A DNA stretch of 64,000 bases from [Bacteroides] pectinophilus (GTDB lineage: Bacteria; Bacillota; Clostridia; Lachnospirales; Lachnospiraceae), in NCBI GenBank assembly GCA_025146925.1, contig CP102260.1, positions 511,001 to 575,000 of the forward strand, given 5' to 3'. Under the pieces are notes generated by a model, which was given only the letters and a program-made list of their open reading frames with translations, had not been told where the DNA came from and searched no databases. Each line of letters begins with the position of its first letter. Position 1 is the stretch's first letter. Position numbers and translations under genes: made by a program. Shown piece after piece: positions 18,179-29,273 of this stretch.

Positions 18179-19477
18179 ATGGATAATTTTGATAATGATA
18201 ACAATGTAAATGAAAAAAACGTAATACAGAAGGAACGCCACAGAAGCGGTGTTATACAGGGATTACTTATCGGTTCATTTACAATGCTTGCAATATGTGC
18301 CGTTGTCATTGCGGCAGCGGTTAAGAAAGGATATATAAGACCTGATACTGACGGAAGTATTTATATCCAGAGTGAGACATATGACGGGAACACAGGTATT
18401 GGAACAGAGGCTGAGCAGAAGCTCAATCTTATAGACCAGACGCTTAAGGATTTTTATTTTGATGATATAGATGACAGTAAAGTCCTTGATAATATTTACA
18501 AGGCATATGTTAATGCGTATGGAGATAAGTATACAGTCTACTATACTGCAGACGAATATGCTAAGATACAGGAGAGCAGTAATGGTGCGTATTACGGAAT
18601 AGGTGTCGTTGTGCGTAAGAATGATGATGGTACAATACTTGTTGTGGAGCCATATGATGGAGCACCCGGCAAAGAGGCGGGAATGCGCAAGAATGATGTT
18701 ATAGTTACTGTTAATGGTGAATCGGTAGCAGATCAGGATCTGAATTCAGTTGTAGCCAAGATTAAAGGTGACGAGGGAACAACTGTTAATATCGGAATCA
18801 GGCGGGATGGTTCCGATGATATTGCGGAACTTACGGTAACAAGACGCAAGGTAGAGATAAAGACTGTTGCGTATGAGATGCTGGATGACTCAGTGGGACT
18901 GATTACGATAAGTGAATTTGATAAGGTTACGGCACAACAGTTTAAGGAAGCATATGCGCAGCTTGAGACACTTGGCATGAAAGGGCTTGTAATTGATATC
19001 CGTTCTAATCCGGGTGGACTGCTGAATGTTGTTGTTGATATGCTTGATGAGATCCTTCCGGATGGGCTTATAGTATATACTGAGGACAAATACGGCAATC
19101 GTCAGGAATATAACGGAAGCAATCCTGATGTGATAGATGTTCCTCTTGCAGTGCTTGTTAATGGTGAGAGCGCAAGCGCATCTGAGATATTTGCCGGAGC
19201 AGTGCAGGATTACGGAGCAGGGACAATTATCGGTACTCAGACATTTGGCAAGGGAATTGTACAGACTATAAGAAGAATGTCTGACGGAAGTGCAATAAAA
19301 TACACGATGGCTAAGTATTTTACACCGAAAGGACAGGATATCCATGGACATGGTGTTACACCTGATATTGTGGAAGAATTGTCAGATGAATTCAATAATC
19401 TTACAGAATATGATGCCTCTAAGGATAACCAGCTGCAGAAGGCAATTGAAGTTATAAAAGGTGATATAACACGTTAG
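18179..19477 (+). CDS. ctpA: Carboxy-terminal processing serine protease (S41, CtpA)
   Basis: This 432-residue protein has one N-terminal TM (about 40-62), a PDZ domain (about 130-215, GIGVVV...APGKEAGMRKND), and an S41 domain. The catalytic Ser is in NGESASASEIFAG near residue 328 and the Lys in GTQTFGKGIVQ near residue 354. Such proteases trim extracytoplasmic proteins from the C-terminus and in several species regulate murein hydrolases, which fits the upstream M23 gene. Confidence 0.92.
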   Translation: MDNFDNDNNVNEKNVIQKERHRSGVIQGLLIGSFTMLAICAVVIAAAVKKGYIRPDTDGSIYIQSETYDGNTGIGTEAEQKLNLIDQTLKDFYFDDIDDSKVLDNIYKAYVNAYGDKYTVYYTADEYAKIQESSNGAYYGIGVVVRKNDDGTILVVEPYDGAPGKEAGMRKNDVIVTVNGESVADQDLNSVVAKIKGDEGTTVNIGIRRDGSDDIAELTVTRRKVEIKTVAYEMLDDSVGLITISEFDKVTAQQFKEAYAQLETLGMKGLVIDIRSNPGGLLNVVVDMLDEILPDGLIVYTEDKYGNRQEYNGSNPDVIDVPLAVLVNGESASASEIFAGAVQDYGAGTIIGTQTFGKGIVQTIRRMSDGSAIKYTMAKYFTPKGQDIHGHGVTPDIVEELSDEFNNLTEYDASKDNQLQKAIEVIKGDITR

Positions 19478-19547
19478 TACGGAAGCAATGATGCTTAATG
19501 ACAGATTCATGTCAATAAGATAGATAAATATGAGAGAGGAATTGCGT

Positions 19548-22500
19548 ATGAAGAAAAAAACATATGGAAAAACAAGAACTAAAAGCTGCAGCTTTATAAA
19601 GAAAGTAACAGGCATGGTTGCAGCGGCTTCGCTGGCAGTGGGAATGATAGTATTACCTGATAACATATCAGGAACAATCAGAAAAGTTGACGCTGCCCAG
19701 CCTGTTGTAAAAGCTGCTAATGTGGTGGTTGTTGTGAAGTTCGCGGGAGACACATCGGATTATTCTGTCAGCGGATATAATAAGGCGTATACAAGTGCGA
19801 TAGAAGGTGCTCCAAGAACATATTGGGAGTATTTTCAGAGAACATTCAACGGACAGAATGACAAGTTCTGGAAAGGTTCTTTTAAAGAATATTTTTATGA
19901 TATATCGGGAGGCAGGCATCAGGTTGACTCTGTATTTCCACAGACTAATGATGACGGCACTGTGACATACATAGAGATGGATAATACTGTTGATAATTAT
20001 AAAGGTGCAACGGGTGAGGCGCTTATGATTGATGAGATAGCCCGGAAGCTGGATGAAGCATATCCGTCTTATGATGGTGCACAGCTGGATCTTAATAATG
20101 ATGGCATAATAGATAATTTTATGATTATACCATCTGTAACATCACAGAATCAGTTTACACCACATTCCTCAACAGGCGGTAATACGTCAAGTTTTGCAGG
20201 CAGGAAGATAGGTGCATACAATGTGATAGAGAATAGGACAAGTGCGGCACTTCCAACCGGAATGTTTGATATTCACACGGCAGCACATGAGTATATACAT
20301 ACATTTGGAATACCTGATTATTACCGGTCATCTTACCAGTATGCGGGCAGTGGTGAGAATCCTGTAGGCATATGGGACCCGATGGGTGTGCCGGGTAAGA
20401 GACCTTGGCCGCTTGCTGTTACAAGAGAGGCAATCGGATGGACTACTGTTAATGAGAAGCCGGCAGCTGATAATTCGTATGTATTATATGATGCTGCAGC
20501 TGCATACAATGATGCGGATAAAGTTCAGGCACTGAAGTTCTATACGCCTATGTCAGCCTCAGAGTACTTTGTTGTTGAATATCGCAAAGCTGGTTCACCA
20601 AGTGATAATAAGTCACTTGACCGAGGTGCACCGGGAGATGGACTTATAGTTTACAGAGTCAATCCTTCACTTAAGGATGAGGGAAATCTTCAGGGAAAAG
20701 ATTATATATATGTATTCAGGCCGGGAGATACAAGTATAACTGCCTCTGACGGTATTGTTGAGAATGCACAGGTGGGACTTGCGTCATACAATGCAACACG
20801 TCAGGAGATAGGCAGTCTTGATATGAATAAGAAGATAACGGATGATGCTATCTGTTATTCGGATGGGCGTAATTCAGGAATAAAGATAAATGTTACTGCA
20901 CAGACAGACGATTCAGTAAGTTTTAATATACAGTTTGCGGACTATAGCGCTCTCAAGCTGTGGAGTCCTGTGACAGACCGTGACGGCACGAGTCCGTTCT
21001 CATCAATTACTGCATCAGCTGCAAAGGCTGTGGCAGATGGCAATGATATTTATATACTTGCGGAAGATATACGTTCGGCAAATATATTAAAATATGATGG
21101 ATCTGACTGGAAAAATCTTGGTGAGTGTGCATCGGGTTCATCAGGTATAAAAACCTCAATAGCTGCGTATGATGGAACTTCATATGTACTCATTGCGGAT
21201 TATTCATCAGGACAGGGGCGGACAATACTTAAAAAGTATAATAATGGCGTATGGCAGCAGGTAGATGTAATTGAAGGATATACAGCTAATGCACCGGCAT
21301 TGGGAGTTGCGGGCGGTTCATTATATGCACTGATTGATAATAATGGAAAGTCAGCAAAGCTGTATAAACTCATTGACGGCAGACTTACAGAAACCGGAGA
21401 AGCAATTGATGTAAACAGCATTAATTCTCCGGAGATATTTGATTATAATGGCGTACCTGCTGTTGCATATGGCAATTTCAGCTTTTCTAACGGCTCTTCT
21501 AATGCAGCAGTATTGGAAAATGGAAAATGGCATAATATTATGTCGGATACTTCAGCATATTCGGTATCTAACGCGGTAGCTGTGTCAGATGGTGTGACAT
21601 ATATATTGAACACATACAATAGCGGAGATAAGATTGCAAAGTTAAGGGTAATCGATGCAAATGGCAGTACAGATACATATAAGCTTAACGGTATATCACA
21701 GGGCGCATCTTCCGGAAGCATATCGGTTGATTCCGGGTATGTGTATATATCGGTTGTTGAGGATGGCAATGCCATTACATATACTGCCTCGGCGGATGAC
21801 TTAAGCAAGTTTACGAAGCTTGGTGGAACTACTTATTCACCGGCTGGAGGGGTTTCAACTGTAATAAGTAATCGCGTTGTATATAGCGCAGTTGTGCCGG
21901 AAGTAAGAGGCACCATGGATGTAAGATCATATAAAGCACTGGATAAGCAGGATACAACGAAGCCACAGCCTACAACAACGGCGCAGGCGGCAACGAAGCC
22001 ACAGCCGACAACAACCGCGCAGGCGACAACGAAGCCACAGCCTACAACAACGGCGCAGGCGGCAACGAAGCCACAGCCGACAACAACAGCGCAGGCAGCA
22101 ACGAAGCCACAGCCGACAACAACGGCGCAGGCGGCAACGAAGCCACAGCCGACAACAACGGCGCAGGCAGCAACGAAGCCACAGCCTACAACAACGGCGC
22201 AGGCGGTAACGAAGCCACAGCCGACAACGACAGCGCAGGCGACAACGAAGCCACAGCCGACAACGACAGCACAGACAGCTTCAGACACAACAGGAAACAG
22301 TGACGACAATAATGGTGCAGATGATTCAGCAAAGGCAGGCAATGCAGCTGCTTCAACTGCAGCATCGGGAAGTCTTAATGTATCGGGCATTAATGCAACA
22401 GTATCAGTAAAGAATGGAACAGTAATTAAGAATGCGGCAGGTATCGCAGTTAATTCCGGTAATGTATATTTGCGCGCAATACCAAAGACTGCGGGACAGA

Positions 22501-22952
22501 GTGAGGCAGACAGAATAAGACAGGCTGTAGCAAATCAGAATATGGATTTGGGAAATATGCAGTTTGTATATTACGAAGTAGAGCTTGTAGATGCCGCAGG
22601 TAATCCGCTTACATTCGATGGAAATATTACTGTGACATTTGCATATCCTGAGGGAACTGATGCACAGACATATACATTCAAGGTGCTGCATCTGCTTAAA
22701 TCAGGAGTGCTCGATGTAATGGATCCGTATGTGATATCAGATGGACTTAGTGTGGAAGTTTCAGAGCTCAGTCCGTTTGCAATAGCTTATAAGGAAGCTG
22801 CTTCTGACGTGGTACAGACAGGAGAAAATGTATCTTCGACACAGACAGGTGACAGGGCTCCGGTAGTAATTCTTATGGCACTGATTGCCGTAAGTGCTGC
22901 AGTATTATTAGGAATTACATACAGCAGTAAGAACAGGAAATCCGAAAGATAA
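19548..22952 (+). CDS. Large cell-wall-anchored M6-type metalloprotease-domain protein with Thr/Pro repeat stalk
   Basis: This 1,134-residue surface protein has, in order: a signal peptide (about 1-50), an M6/immune-inhibitor-A-like metalloprotease domain with zinc motif HEYIH (about residues 247-251) followed by TFGIPDYY, a beta-rich region with repeated short blades (about 470-800), nine 12-residue repeats (about 804-911), a second folded domain (about 930-1085), and a C-terminal anchor of STQTGD, a TM segment and KNRKSER. The QTGD-plus-TM tail is a sorting signal seen in Lachnospiraceae. ATG 19548 has AGAGAGGA upstream; 19530 does not. Substrate unknown, probably extracellular protein or mucin. 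Confidence 0.82.
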   Translation: MKKKTYGKTRTKSCSFIKKVTGMVAAASLAVGMIVLPDNISGTIRKVDAAQPVVKAANVVVVVKFAGDTSDYSVSGYNKAYTSAIEGAPRTYWEYFQRTFNGQNDKFWKGSFKEYFYDISGGRHQVDSVFPQTNDDGTVTYIEMDNTVDNYKGATGEALMIDEIARKLDEAYPSYDGAQLDLNNDGIIDNFMIIPSVTSQNQFTPHSSTGGNTSSFAGRKIGAYNVIENRTSAALPTGMFDIHTAAHEYIHTFGIPDYYRSSYQYAGSGENPVGIWDPMGVPGKRPWPLAVTREAIGWTTVNEKPAADNSYVLYDAAAAYNDADKVQALKFYTPMSASEYFVVEYRKAGSPSDNKSLDRGAPGDGLIVYRVNPSLKDEGNLQGKDYIYVFRPGDTSITASDGIVENAQVGLASYNATRQEIGSLDMNKKITDDAICYSDGRNSGIKINVTAQTDDSVSFNIQFADYSALKLWSPVTDRDGTSPFSSITASAAKAVADGNDIYILAEDIRSANILKYDGSDWKNLGECASGSSGIKTSIAAYDGTSYVLIADYSSGQGRTILKKYNNGVWQQVDVIEGYTANAPALGVAGGSLYALIDNNGKSAKLYKLIDGRLTETGEAIDVNSINSPEIFDYNGVPAVAYGNFSFSNGSSNAAVLENGKWHNIMSDTSAYSVSNAVAVSDGVTYILNTYNSGDKIAKLRVIDANGSTDTYKLNGISQGASSGSISVDSGYVYISVVEDGNAITYTASADDLSKFTKLGGTTYSPAGGVSTVISNRVVYSAVVPEVRGTMDVRSYKALDKQDTTKPQPTTTAQAATKPQPTTTAQATTKPQPTTTAQAATKPQPTTTAQAATKPQPTTTAQAATKPQPTTTAQAATKPQPTTTAQAVTKPQPTTTAQATTKPQPTTTAQTASDTTGNSDDNNGADDSAKAGNAAASTAASGSLNVSGINATVSVKNGTVIKNAAGIAVNSGNVYLRAIPKTAGQSEADRIRQAVANQNMDLGNMQFVYYEVELVDAAGNPLTFDGNITVTFAYPEGTDAQTYTFKVLHLLKSGVLDVMDPYVISDGLSVEVSELSPFAIAYKEAASDVVQTGENVSSTQTGDRAPVVILMALIAVSAAVLLGITYSSKNRKSER
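21957..22280 (+). repeat. Nine tandem 36-bp repeats encoding TKPQPTTTAQAA
   Basis: Nine in-frame 36-bp units with only a few substitutions (the last residue varies A/T/V, and the final unit ends TA). Units 2-8 are nearly identical at the DNA level, so copy number may vary by slippage or recombination. The Thr/Pro-rich product is probably an extended, possibly glycosylated stalk. Confidence 0.93.
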
Positions 22953-22986
22953 CTTTTATTTAACCGGGTAATAAAATAATAAGATG

Positions 22987-23034
22987 AAAATGGTGTGCCA
23001 TAAATGAAAATTCATTGAGGCACGCCATTTTTTT
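22987..23034 (+). terminator. Terminator after the M6 protease gene
   Basis: A 13-bp stem (AAAATGGTGTGCC against GGCACGCCATTTT, one G-T pair) is followed by a T-run. Confidence 0.85.
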
Positions 23035-23056
23035 AAAATTCCGGAATAACGCAATA

Positions 23057-23068
23057 GAACAACTATTC
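23057..23068. promoter_or_regulatory. Possible LexA (SOS) box upstream of uvrB
   Basis: GAACAACTATTC differs by one base from the Gram-positive LexA consensus core GAAC-N4-GTTC. It lies just upstream of the uvrB promoter. UvrB and UvrA are classical SOS genes, which makes the site credible, but a single imperfect match is weak evidence. Confidence 0.4.
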
Positions 23069-23076
23069 GATTTTAC

Positions 23077-23105
23077 TGTACATTTTAAGTGTAGAATGAT
23101 ATAAT
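23077..23105 (+). promoter_or_regulatory. Promoter of the uvrB operon
   Basis: TGTACA and a perfect TATAAT are separated by 17 bp. The transcript would have a leader of about 65 nt. Confidence 0.6.
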
Positions 23106-23175
23106 GAATTATCGGGAAATATGTTTGGACACAAACTTGGGATGCCCTGAAAGCCGGGCAGGAATGGGGATTGTT

Positions 23176-25161
23176 ATGGAATTCAGACTTCACAGTGAAT
23201 ATCAGCCTACCGGTGACCAGCCGCAGGCAATAGACAGGCTTGTTGCAGGATTTATGGAAGGCAACCAGTTTCAGACGCTTGTTGGTGTAACAGGCTCAGG
23301 CAAGACATTTACAATGGCGAATATAATACAGAAGCTTCAGAAGCCGACGCTTATTATCTCTCATAATAAGACGCTTGCCGCACAGCTGTACGGGGAGATG
23401 AAGGAGTTCTTTCCGGAGAATGCAGTTGAGTACTTTGTCTCCTATTATGATTATTATCAGCCGGAGGCGTATGTCCCTTCAAGTGATACCTATATAGCCA
23501 AGGATTCATCTATCAATGATGAGATTGATAAGCTGAGACATTCGGCAACAGCAGCTTTGTCAGAGCGCAAAGATGTTATTATAGTTTCATCTGTGTCGTG
23601 TATATACGGACTTGGTGCGCCTATCGATTATCGTAATATGGTTGTATCCTTAAGACCCAGGATGGAAGCTGACAGAGATGATGTTATACGCAAGCTTGTG
23701 GACATGCAGTATGTGCGCAATGAGATGGATTTTAAGCGTGGTACGTTCAGGGTGCATGGAGATGTCGTTGAGATATATCCGTCAGCTTCGAGCGGTGATG
23801 CGGTACGTGTGGAATTCTTCGGCGATGAGGTAGACAGAATTACGGAAGTGGATACGCTTACCGGAGAGATTAAGTCAGTTCTTGAACATGTCGCAATATT
23901 TCCCAACTCACATTATATTGTTGAGAAGGAGAAGATGGAGGCTGCCATAGCAGGAATTAAGGCGGAATTAGAGGAGCGTATTAAGTATTTTAAGAGCGAA
24001 GATAAACTGATCGAGGCGCAGCGTATAGAGGAACGCACGAATTTTGACATAGAGATGCTCCAGGAGACAGGGTTCTGCTCAGGAATAGAGAATTACTCGA
24101 GACATCTTACGGGACTTGCACCGGGAATGCCGCCATATACACTGATTGATTATTTTCCTAAGGATTTTCTTATAATAATAGATGAGTCACATATTACGGT
24201 GCCGCAGATAAGAGGAATGTATGCAGGTGACCAGTCACGTAAGACAACGCTGGTTGATTATGGATTCAGGCTTCCGTCAGCAAAGGATAACAGACCACTT
24301 AATTTTCAGGAGTTTGAGAGTAAGATAGACCAGATGCTTTTTGTGTCGGCAACACCGGCACAGTACGAGGCAGACCATGAACTGCTCAGAGCGGAACAGA
24401 TTATAAGACCTACGGGACTTCTGGATCCGGAGATATCGGTAAGACCTGTGGAAGGGCAGATTGATGATCTTATAACAGAGATTAATAAAGAGACAAAGAA
24501 TAAGCATAAGGTTCTGGTTACCACACTTACCAAGAATATGGCAGAGGATCTTACCAAGTATCTGAAGGAGGTCGGAATACGTGTAAGATATCTTCATTCA
24601 GATATAGATGCGCTTGAGAGAACCAAGATTATACGTGATATGAGACTTGATGTATTTGATGTGCTTGTCGGAATCAATCTTCTGCGAGAGGGACTTGATA
24701 TACCTGAGATTACACTTGTTGCGATACTTGATGCCGACAAGGAAGGTTTCTTAAGAACAGAGACATCTCTTATACAGACTATCGGACGTGCCGCGCGTAA
24801 TTCTGAAGGACATGTAATAATGTACGCCGATACGATTACGGATTCGATGAGACAGGCTATAGACGAGACAGAGAGAAGACGTGCAATACAGCAGAAGTAT
24901 AATGAGGAACATAACATAACGCCTAAGACTATACAGAAGGCGGTAAGAGACCTTATCAGCATAAGCAGGGCGGCTGAGCCTAAGGATACCATGAATCTTG
25001 AGAAGGATTATGAATCGATGAGCCGCAGGGAGCTTGAGAAGGTAGCAAGACAGATAGAGAAGAATATGCACAGGGCTGCAGCAGAGCTTAATTTTGAGGA
25101 GGCAGCACAGCTCAGAGACCAGATGATTGAGGTAAGGAAACATATTAATGGACAGGTATAA
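23176..25161 (+). CDS. uvrB: Excinuclease ABC subunit B (UvrB)
   Basis: This 661-residue helicase-like damage-verification subunit of nucleotide excision repair has Walker A GVTGSGKT, the beta-hairpin region [14 protein letters not shown] box, motif [11 protein letters not shown], and the C-terminal UVR domain ([10 protein letters not shown]) that binds UvrC. ATG 23176 gives the standard [16 protein letters not shown] start; upstream in-frame codons are not conserved-looking. Its 3' end overlaps the next gene by 14 bp. Confidence 0.97.
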   Translation: MEFRLHSEYQPTGDQPQAIDRLVAGFMEGNQFQTLVGVTGSGKTFTMANIIQKLQKPTLIISHNKTLAAQLYGEMKEFFPENAVEYFVSYYDYYQPEAYVPSSDTYIAKDSSINDEIDKLRHSATAALSERKDVIIVSSVSCIYGLGAPIDYRNMVVSLRPRMEADRDDVIRKLVDMQYVRNEMDFKRGTFRVHGDVVEIYPSASSGDAVRVEFFGDEVDRITEVDTLTGEIKSVLEHVAIFPNSHYIVEKEKMEAAIAGIKAELEERIKYFKSEDKLIEAQRIEERTNFDIEMLQETGFCSGIENYSRHLTGLAPGMPPYTLIDYFPKDFLIIIDESHITVPQIRGMYAGDQSRKTTLVDYGFRLPSAKDNRPLNFQEFESKIDQMLFVSATPAQYEADHELLRAEQIIRPTGLLDPEISVRPVEGQIDDLITEINKETKNKHKVLVTTLTKNMAEDLTKYLKEVGIRVRYLHSDIDALERTKIIRDMRLDVFDVLVGINLLREGLDIPEITLVAILDADKEGFLRTETSLIQTIGRAARNSEGHVIMYADTITDSMRQAIDETERRRAIQQKYNEEHNITPKTIQKAVRDLISISRAAEPKDTMNLEKDYESMSRRELEKVARQIEKNMHRAAAELNFEEAAQLRDQMIEVRKHINGQV

Positions 25162-25696
25162 GATTACTGCGAAGAAGTTCTTCGGGCATCTTCGCACAAT
25201 AACAAGACACAGGCATAAGGTAATGATGCATTGTTTTAAGGCGGGAATATTCCGGCAGGGATTAAGGCATGACCTGTCCAAGTATTCACCTGTGGAATTC
25301 ATGACGGGTGCCAGATATTATCAGGGAACAAGGAGCCCTAATGAAGCGGAGAGAGAGACAATAGGATATTCTGTTGCATGGATACACCACAAAGGCCGTA
25401 ACCCGCATCATTTTGAGTATTGGACGGATTATAACCTGACAACACGTCAGGTTGAGCCGGTTCCGATGCCCAAGAAGTATGTTGTGGAGATGTTCTGTGA
25501 CAGAGTGGCGGCATCCAAGATATATAATGGTGCGTCATATACGGACGCGGATTCGATAGAGTATTACTACCGGGAGAAGTCCCGCAGACTTCATCCTGAT
25601 ACGGCGAAGGATATTGAGCTTCTGCTTAATATGCTTAAGGACAAGGGAGAAAAAGAAACATTCAGGTATATTAGAAAGGTGTATAACAAAAAGTAA
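25148..25696 (+). CDS. DUF5662-family protein embedded in the uvr operon
   Basis: This 182-residue soluble protein overlaps uvrB by 14 bp and uvrA by one base. It is rich in His, Tyr and Arg. Visible blocks are [42 protein letters not shown] and a final [13 protein letters not shown]; the several conserved His/Asp pairs look like metal-binding residues. I assign it to DUF5662 from these blocks. Tight coupling to uvrB and uvrA suggests coexpression with DNA repair, but no function is known. Confidence 0.75.
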   Translation: MDRYKITAKKFFGHLRTITRHRHKVMMHCFKAGIFRQGLRHDLSKYSPVEFMTGARYYQGTRSPNEAERETIGYSVAWIHHKGRNPHHFEYWTDYNLTTRQVEPVPMPKKYVVEMFCDRVAASKIYNGASYTDADSIEYYYREKSRRLHPDTAKDIELLLNMLKDKGEKETFRYIRKVYNKK

Positions 25697-28539
25697 TGGC
25701 TGTAAAAGGTAATTTGAACAGGACGTATATTAAGATACGAGGCGCTAATGAGCATAATCTTAAGAATATCGATGTGGATATACCGCGCAATGAACTTGTG
25801 GTGCTTACGGGACTGAGCGGCTCGGGTAAGAGTTCACTTGCATTTGACACGATATATGCAGAGGGACAGAGAAGATACATGGAATCATTATCTTCGTATG
25901 CAAGACAGTTTCTCGGGCAGATGGAGAAGCCGGATGTAGAGAGCATTGAAGGACTGTCACCGGCAATATCAATAGACCAGAAGTCAACTAACCGCAATCC
26001 AAGGTCTACGGTTGGAACAGTCACAGAGATATATGATTATTTCAGGCTTCTGTATGCACGAGCCGGAATACCACACTGCCCTAAGTGCGGACGAGAGATA
26101 CGTAAGCAGACTGTTGACCAGATGGCAGACCAGATAATGGCACTTCCGGAGCGTACTAAGATTCAGGTACTTGCACCCGTTGTAAGAGGACGTAAGGGTG
26201 AACACGTGAAGCTTTTTGAGCAGGCCAAGAAGAGCGGATATGTGCGTGTTAATGTGGATGGAAGCATGTATGAGCTTACTGATGAGATTAAGCTCGATAA
26301 GAATAAGAAGCATAATATTGATATTATTGTGGACCGACTGTCTGTAAGAGACGGAATACAGAAGAGACTTACGGATTCGATAGAGACGGCACTTAAGCTG
26401 GCAGAAGGACTTATGACTATTGATGTCATAGGAGGAGAAGAGATGCATTTCAGCCAGAGCTTTTCATGCCCTGACTGCGGAATAAGCATAGATGAAGTAG
26501 AGCCGAGAAGCTTTTCGTTCAATAATCCGTTCGGTGCGTGTCCCGTATGCTTCGGGCTTGGATATAAGATGGAATTTGACGTAGACCTTATGATTCCGGA
26601 TAAGAGACTTTCAATAAGTGAAGGTGCGATAGTAGTGCTTGGCTGGCAGTCTGTAACGGATAAGACAAGCTATACGAGAGCGATAATTGATGCGCTTGCC
26701 AGGGAGTATGGTTTCTCGGTTGATACACCATTCAAGGATTACCCGGATGACATAAAGGATATTATTATCCATGGAACAAAAGGTCATACAGTACAGGTAC
26801 ATTACAGGGGACAGAGGGGTGTCGGTGTCTATGATGTGGCATTTGAAGGACTTATTAAGAATGTTGAGAGACGTTACAGGGAGACTGCATCTGAGACGAC
26901 CAAGCAGGAGTATGAGCAGTTCATGCGGATAACACCATGTTCAGAGTGCCACGGACAGAGGCTTAAGAAGGAGTCACTTGCGGTTACTGTAGGTGATAAG
27001 AATATATTTGAGATAACAGATATGTCTATCGCGAAGCTTAAGGATTTTCTTGATAATATGAAGTTATCAAGCTTCCAGCTTGCAATCGGAGAACAGGTAC
27101 TCAGAGAGATTAAGGCAAGAATACAGTTTCTCATTGATGTAGGACTTGATTATCTGAGCTTAAGCCGTGCAACGGGAACACTTTCCGGAGGAGAAGCTCA
27201 GAGAATAAGGCTTGCCACACAGATAGGTTCGGGACTTGTAGGTGTTGCGTATATTCTTGATGAGCCAAGTATAGGCCTTCATCAGAGGGATAATGACAAG
27301 CTGCTTGCAACGCTTACCCATTTGAGAGACCTCGGTAATTCAGTCATAGTTGTTGAGCATGATGAGGATACGATGAGGGCAGCGGATTGTATAGTCGATA
27401 TAGGACCGGGAGCCGGAGAACACGGCGGACAGGTGGTAGCAGTCGGAACAGCGGAAGAGATAATGAAGAATCCTGATTCCATAACCGGAGCATACCTCAG
27501 CGGAAGACTTAGGATTCCGGTGCCGAAGACAAGACGCAAGCCGGTTGATTTTATAACGATTAAGGGAGCAAGAGAACATAACCTCAGGAATATAGATGTA
27601 GATATACCGCTTGGCGTATTTACCTGTGTTACCGGTGTGTCGGGTTCGGGTAAGAGTTCGCTTGTCAATGAGATTCTTAACAAGAGACTGTCAAGAGATC
27701 TCAACCGTGCAAGAACGATTCCAGGAGAGCATGATGACATTATAGGAATCGGGAAACTGGACAAGGTAATTACGATTGACCAGTCACCTATCGGGCGTAC
27801 ACCGAGATCTAATCCGGCGACGTATACAGGTGTATTTGATATGATAAGAGACCTGTTTGCGGCAACAACGGATGCCAAGGAACGTGGTTACAGCAAGGGC
27901 AGATTCAGCTTTAATGTGAAGGGTGGACGATGCGAGGCATGTAACGGAGACGGAATACTTAAGATAGAGATGCATTTCCTGCCTGATGTATATGTTCCGT
28001 GTGAAGTATGCGGCGGTAAGAGATATAACAGGGAAACGCTTGAGGTACGTTACAGAGGTAAGAATATCTACGATATACTTAATATGACAGTTGAGGAGGC
28101 GGTTACATTTTTTGAGAATGTGCCTTCAATCAGACGTAAGATTGAGACCCTTAATGATGTCGGACTCTCATATATCAGGCTGGGGCAGCCGTCAACGGAG
28201 CTGTCGGGCGGTGAGGCTCAGAGGATAAAGCTTGCAACGGAACTTTCAAGGCGCAGCACCGGAAGAACGATGTATATACTTGATGAGCCTACAACGGGAC
28301 TTCACTTTGCCGATGTGCATAAGCTTGTTGAGATTCTTCATAAGCTTGCAGACGGCGGTAATACAGTAGTCGTGATTGAACATAATCTTGATGTCATTAA
28401 GACCGCAGATTATATAATAGATATGGGCCCCGAAGGTGGAGATGGCGGCGGAACCGTCATTGCCAAAGGAACGCCGGAGCAGGTTGCTAAGGTTAAGAGC
28501 TCATATACAGGACAGTATGTTAAGAAGTATCTTAAATAA
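25696..28539 (+). CDS. uvrA: Excinuclease ABC subunit A (UvrA)
   Basis: This 947-residue DNA-damage sensor ATPase has two ABC modules (Walker A GLSGSGKS and GVSGSGKS; signatures LSGGEAQR twice), and zinc motifs including CPKCGRE, CPDCG...CPVC and CEACNGDG...CEVCGGKRY. Length and order match the family. It starts on the last base of the DUF5662 stop (TAATG). Confidence 0.97.
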   Translation: MAVKGNLNRTYIKIRGANEHNLKNIDVDIPRNELVVLTGLSGSGKSSLAFDTIYAEGQRRYMESLSSYARQFLGQMEKPDVESIEGLSPAISIDQKSTNRNPRSTVGTVTEIYDYFRLLYARAGIPHCPKCGREIRKQTVDQMADQIMALPERTKIQVLAPVVRGRKGEHVKLFEQAKKSGYVRVNVDGSMYELTDEIKLDKNKKHNIDIIVDRLSVRDGIQKRLTDSIETALKLAEGLMTIDVIGGEEMHFSQSFSCPDCGISIDEVEPRSFSFNNPFGACPVCFGLGYKMEFDVDLMIPDKRLSISEGAIVVLGWQSVTDKTSYTRAIIDALAREYGFSVDTPFKDYPDDIKDIIIHGTKGHTVQVHYRGQRGVGVYDVAFEGLIKNVERRYRETASETTKQEYEQFMRITPCSECHGQRLKKESLAVTVGDKNIFEITDMSIAKLKDFLDNMKLSSFQLAIGEQVLREIKARIQFLIDVGLDYLSLSRATGTLSGGEAQRIRLATQIGSGLVGVAYILDEPSIGLHQRDNDKLLATLTHLRDLGNSVIVVEHDEDTMRAADCIVDIGPGAGEHGGQVVAVGTAEEIMKNPDSITGAYLSGRLRIPVPKTRRKPVDFITIKGAREHNLRNIDVDIPLGVFTCVTGVSGSGKSSLVNEILNKRLSRDLNRARTIPGEHDDIIGIGKLDKVITIDQSPIGRTPRSNPATYTGVFDMIRDLFAATTDAKERGYSKGRFSFNVKGGRCEACNGDGILKIEMHFLPDVYVPCEVCGGKRYNRETLEVRYRGKNIYDILNMTVEEAVTFFENVPSIRRKIETLNDVGLSYIRLGQPSTELSGGEAQRIKLATELSRRSTGRTMYILDEPTTGLHFADVHKLVEILHKLADGGNTVVVIEHNLDVIKTADYIIDMGPEGGDGGGTVIAKGTPEQVAKVKSSYTGQYVKKYLK

Positions 28540-28560
28540 AGATAGTTAAAATTTAGACAA

Positions 28561-28602
28561 AAATGCCCGGGTGCACAAATTTTGTGCATCCGGCTTTTTT
28601 TG
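28561..28602 (+). terminator. Terminator of the uvr operon
   Basis: A GC-rich stem (GCCCGGGTGCACAAA against its near complement) is followed by a seven-T run. Confidence 0.85.
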
Positions 28603-28669
28603 TCTGTTGGATTTTGTCGGAAAAACTTATAAAATGATGCCAATTGATAGGGAAAGGAGTGATGCAGAT

Positions 28670-29212
28670 ATGAATTCCCTTAAAAGAACAAAGCTGGCAT
28701 ACAGCATACTGTCAATTGTGCTTATTGTAATAGGAATTTACCTGATAATACGACCGCAGACGGCTATGTTAACAGTGTGCAGGGTGCTTGGAGTTGTGCT
28801 TATGTTCTATGGAATAATAAGACTTCTGGGTTACTTTTCACATGATATGTATCAGCTTGCATTTCAGTTCGACCTGGCGATGGGAATATTTTCGCTTGTA
28901 GCGGGATGTATATTTTTGTTCAGGACGGAATGGATAGCAGAGCTTATACCTGCATTTATCGGAGTTATTGTATTGATTGATGCGGTATTTAAGATACAGA
29001 CATCGCTTGATGCCAAAAGGTTCGGCATAAGTAAGTGGTGGCTGATACTTATACTTGCAGTTATTGCAGGCGCGCTCGGAGCAATGCTTCTTGTAATTCC
29101 GCTTAAGGTTGTGGAATTCGTTATGGTGCTCATAGGGATTAATCTTGTAATTGACGGAGTGCTTAACTTTTGGGTCGTACATGATACGGTAAGAATGATT
29201 GATTCATTATAA
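28670..29212 (+). CDS. HdeD/DUF308-family membrane protein
   Basis: This 180-residue protein has six membrane segments arranged as two DUF308 repeats with short loops and no catalytic motif. HdeD of E. coli helps acid resistance; other members are uncharacterised. ATG 28670 has AAAGGAG ten bases upstream; earlier in-frame starts would run into the uvr terminator. The radical SAM gene follows 60 bp later. Confidence 0.78.
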   Translation: MNSLKRTKLAYSILSIVLIVIGIYLIIRPQTAMLTVCRVLGVVLMFYGIIRLLGYFSHDMYQLAFQFDLAMGIFSLVAGCIFLFRTEWIAELIPAFIGVIVLIDAVFKIQTSLDAKRFGISKWWLILILAVIAGALGAMLLVIPLKVVEFVMVLIGINLVIDGVLNFWVVHDTVRMIDSL

Positions 29213-29273
29213 AACACAAATAAAAATACAGGTGTATGTCATATAATGAGACATACACGGAATGGAGACTAAT

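Noticed and set aside
21833-22390. Long minus-strand frame coding for Cys/Val/Gly-rich repeats.
   Set aside because: It is the antisense of the 36-bp Thr/Pro repeats of the M6 protease gene and has no start signals.
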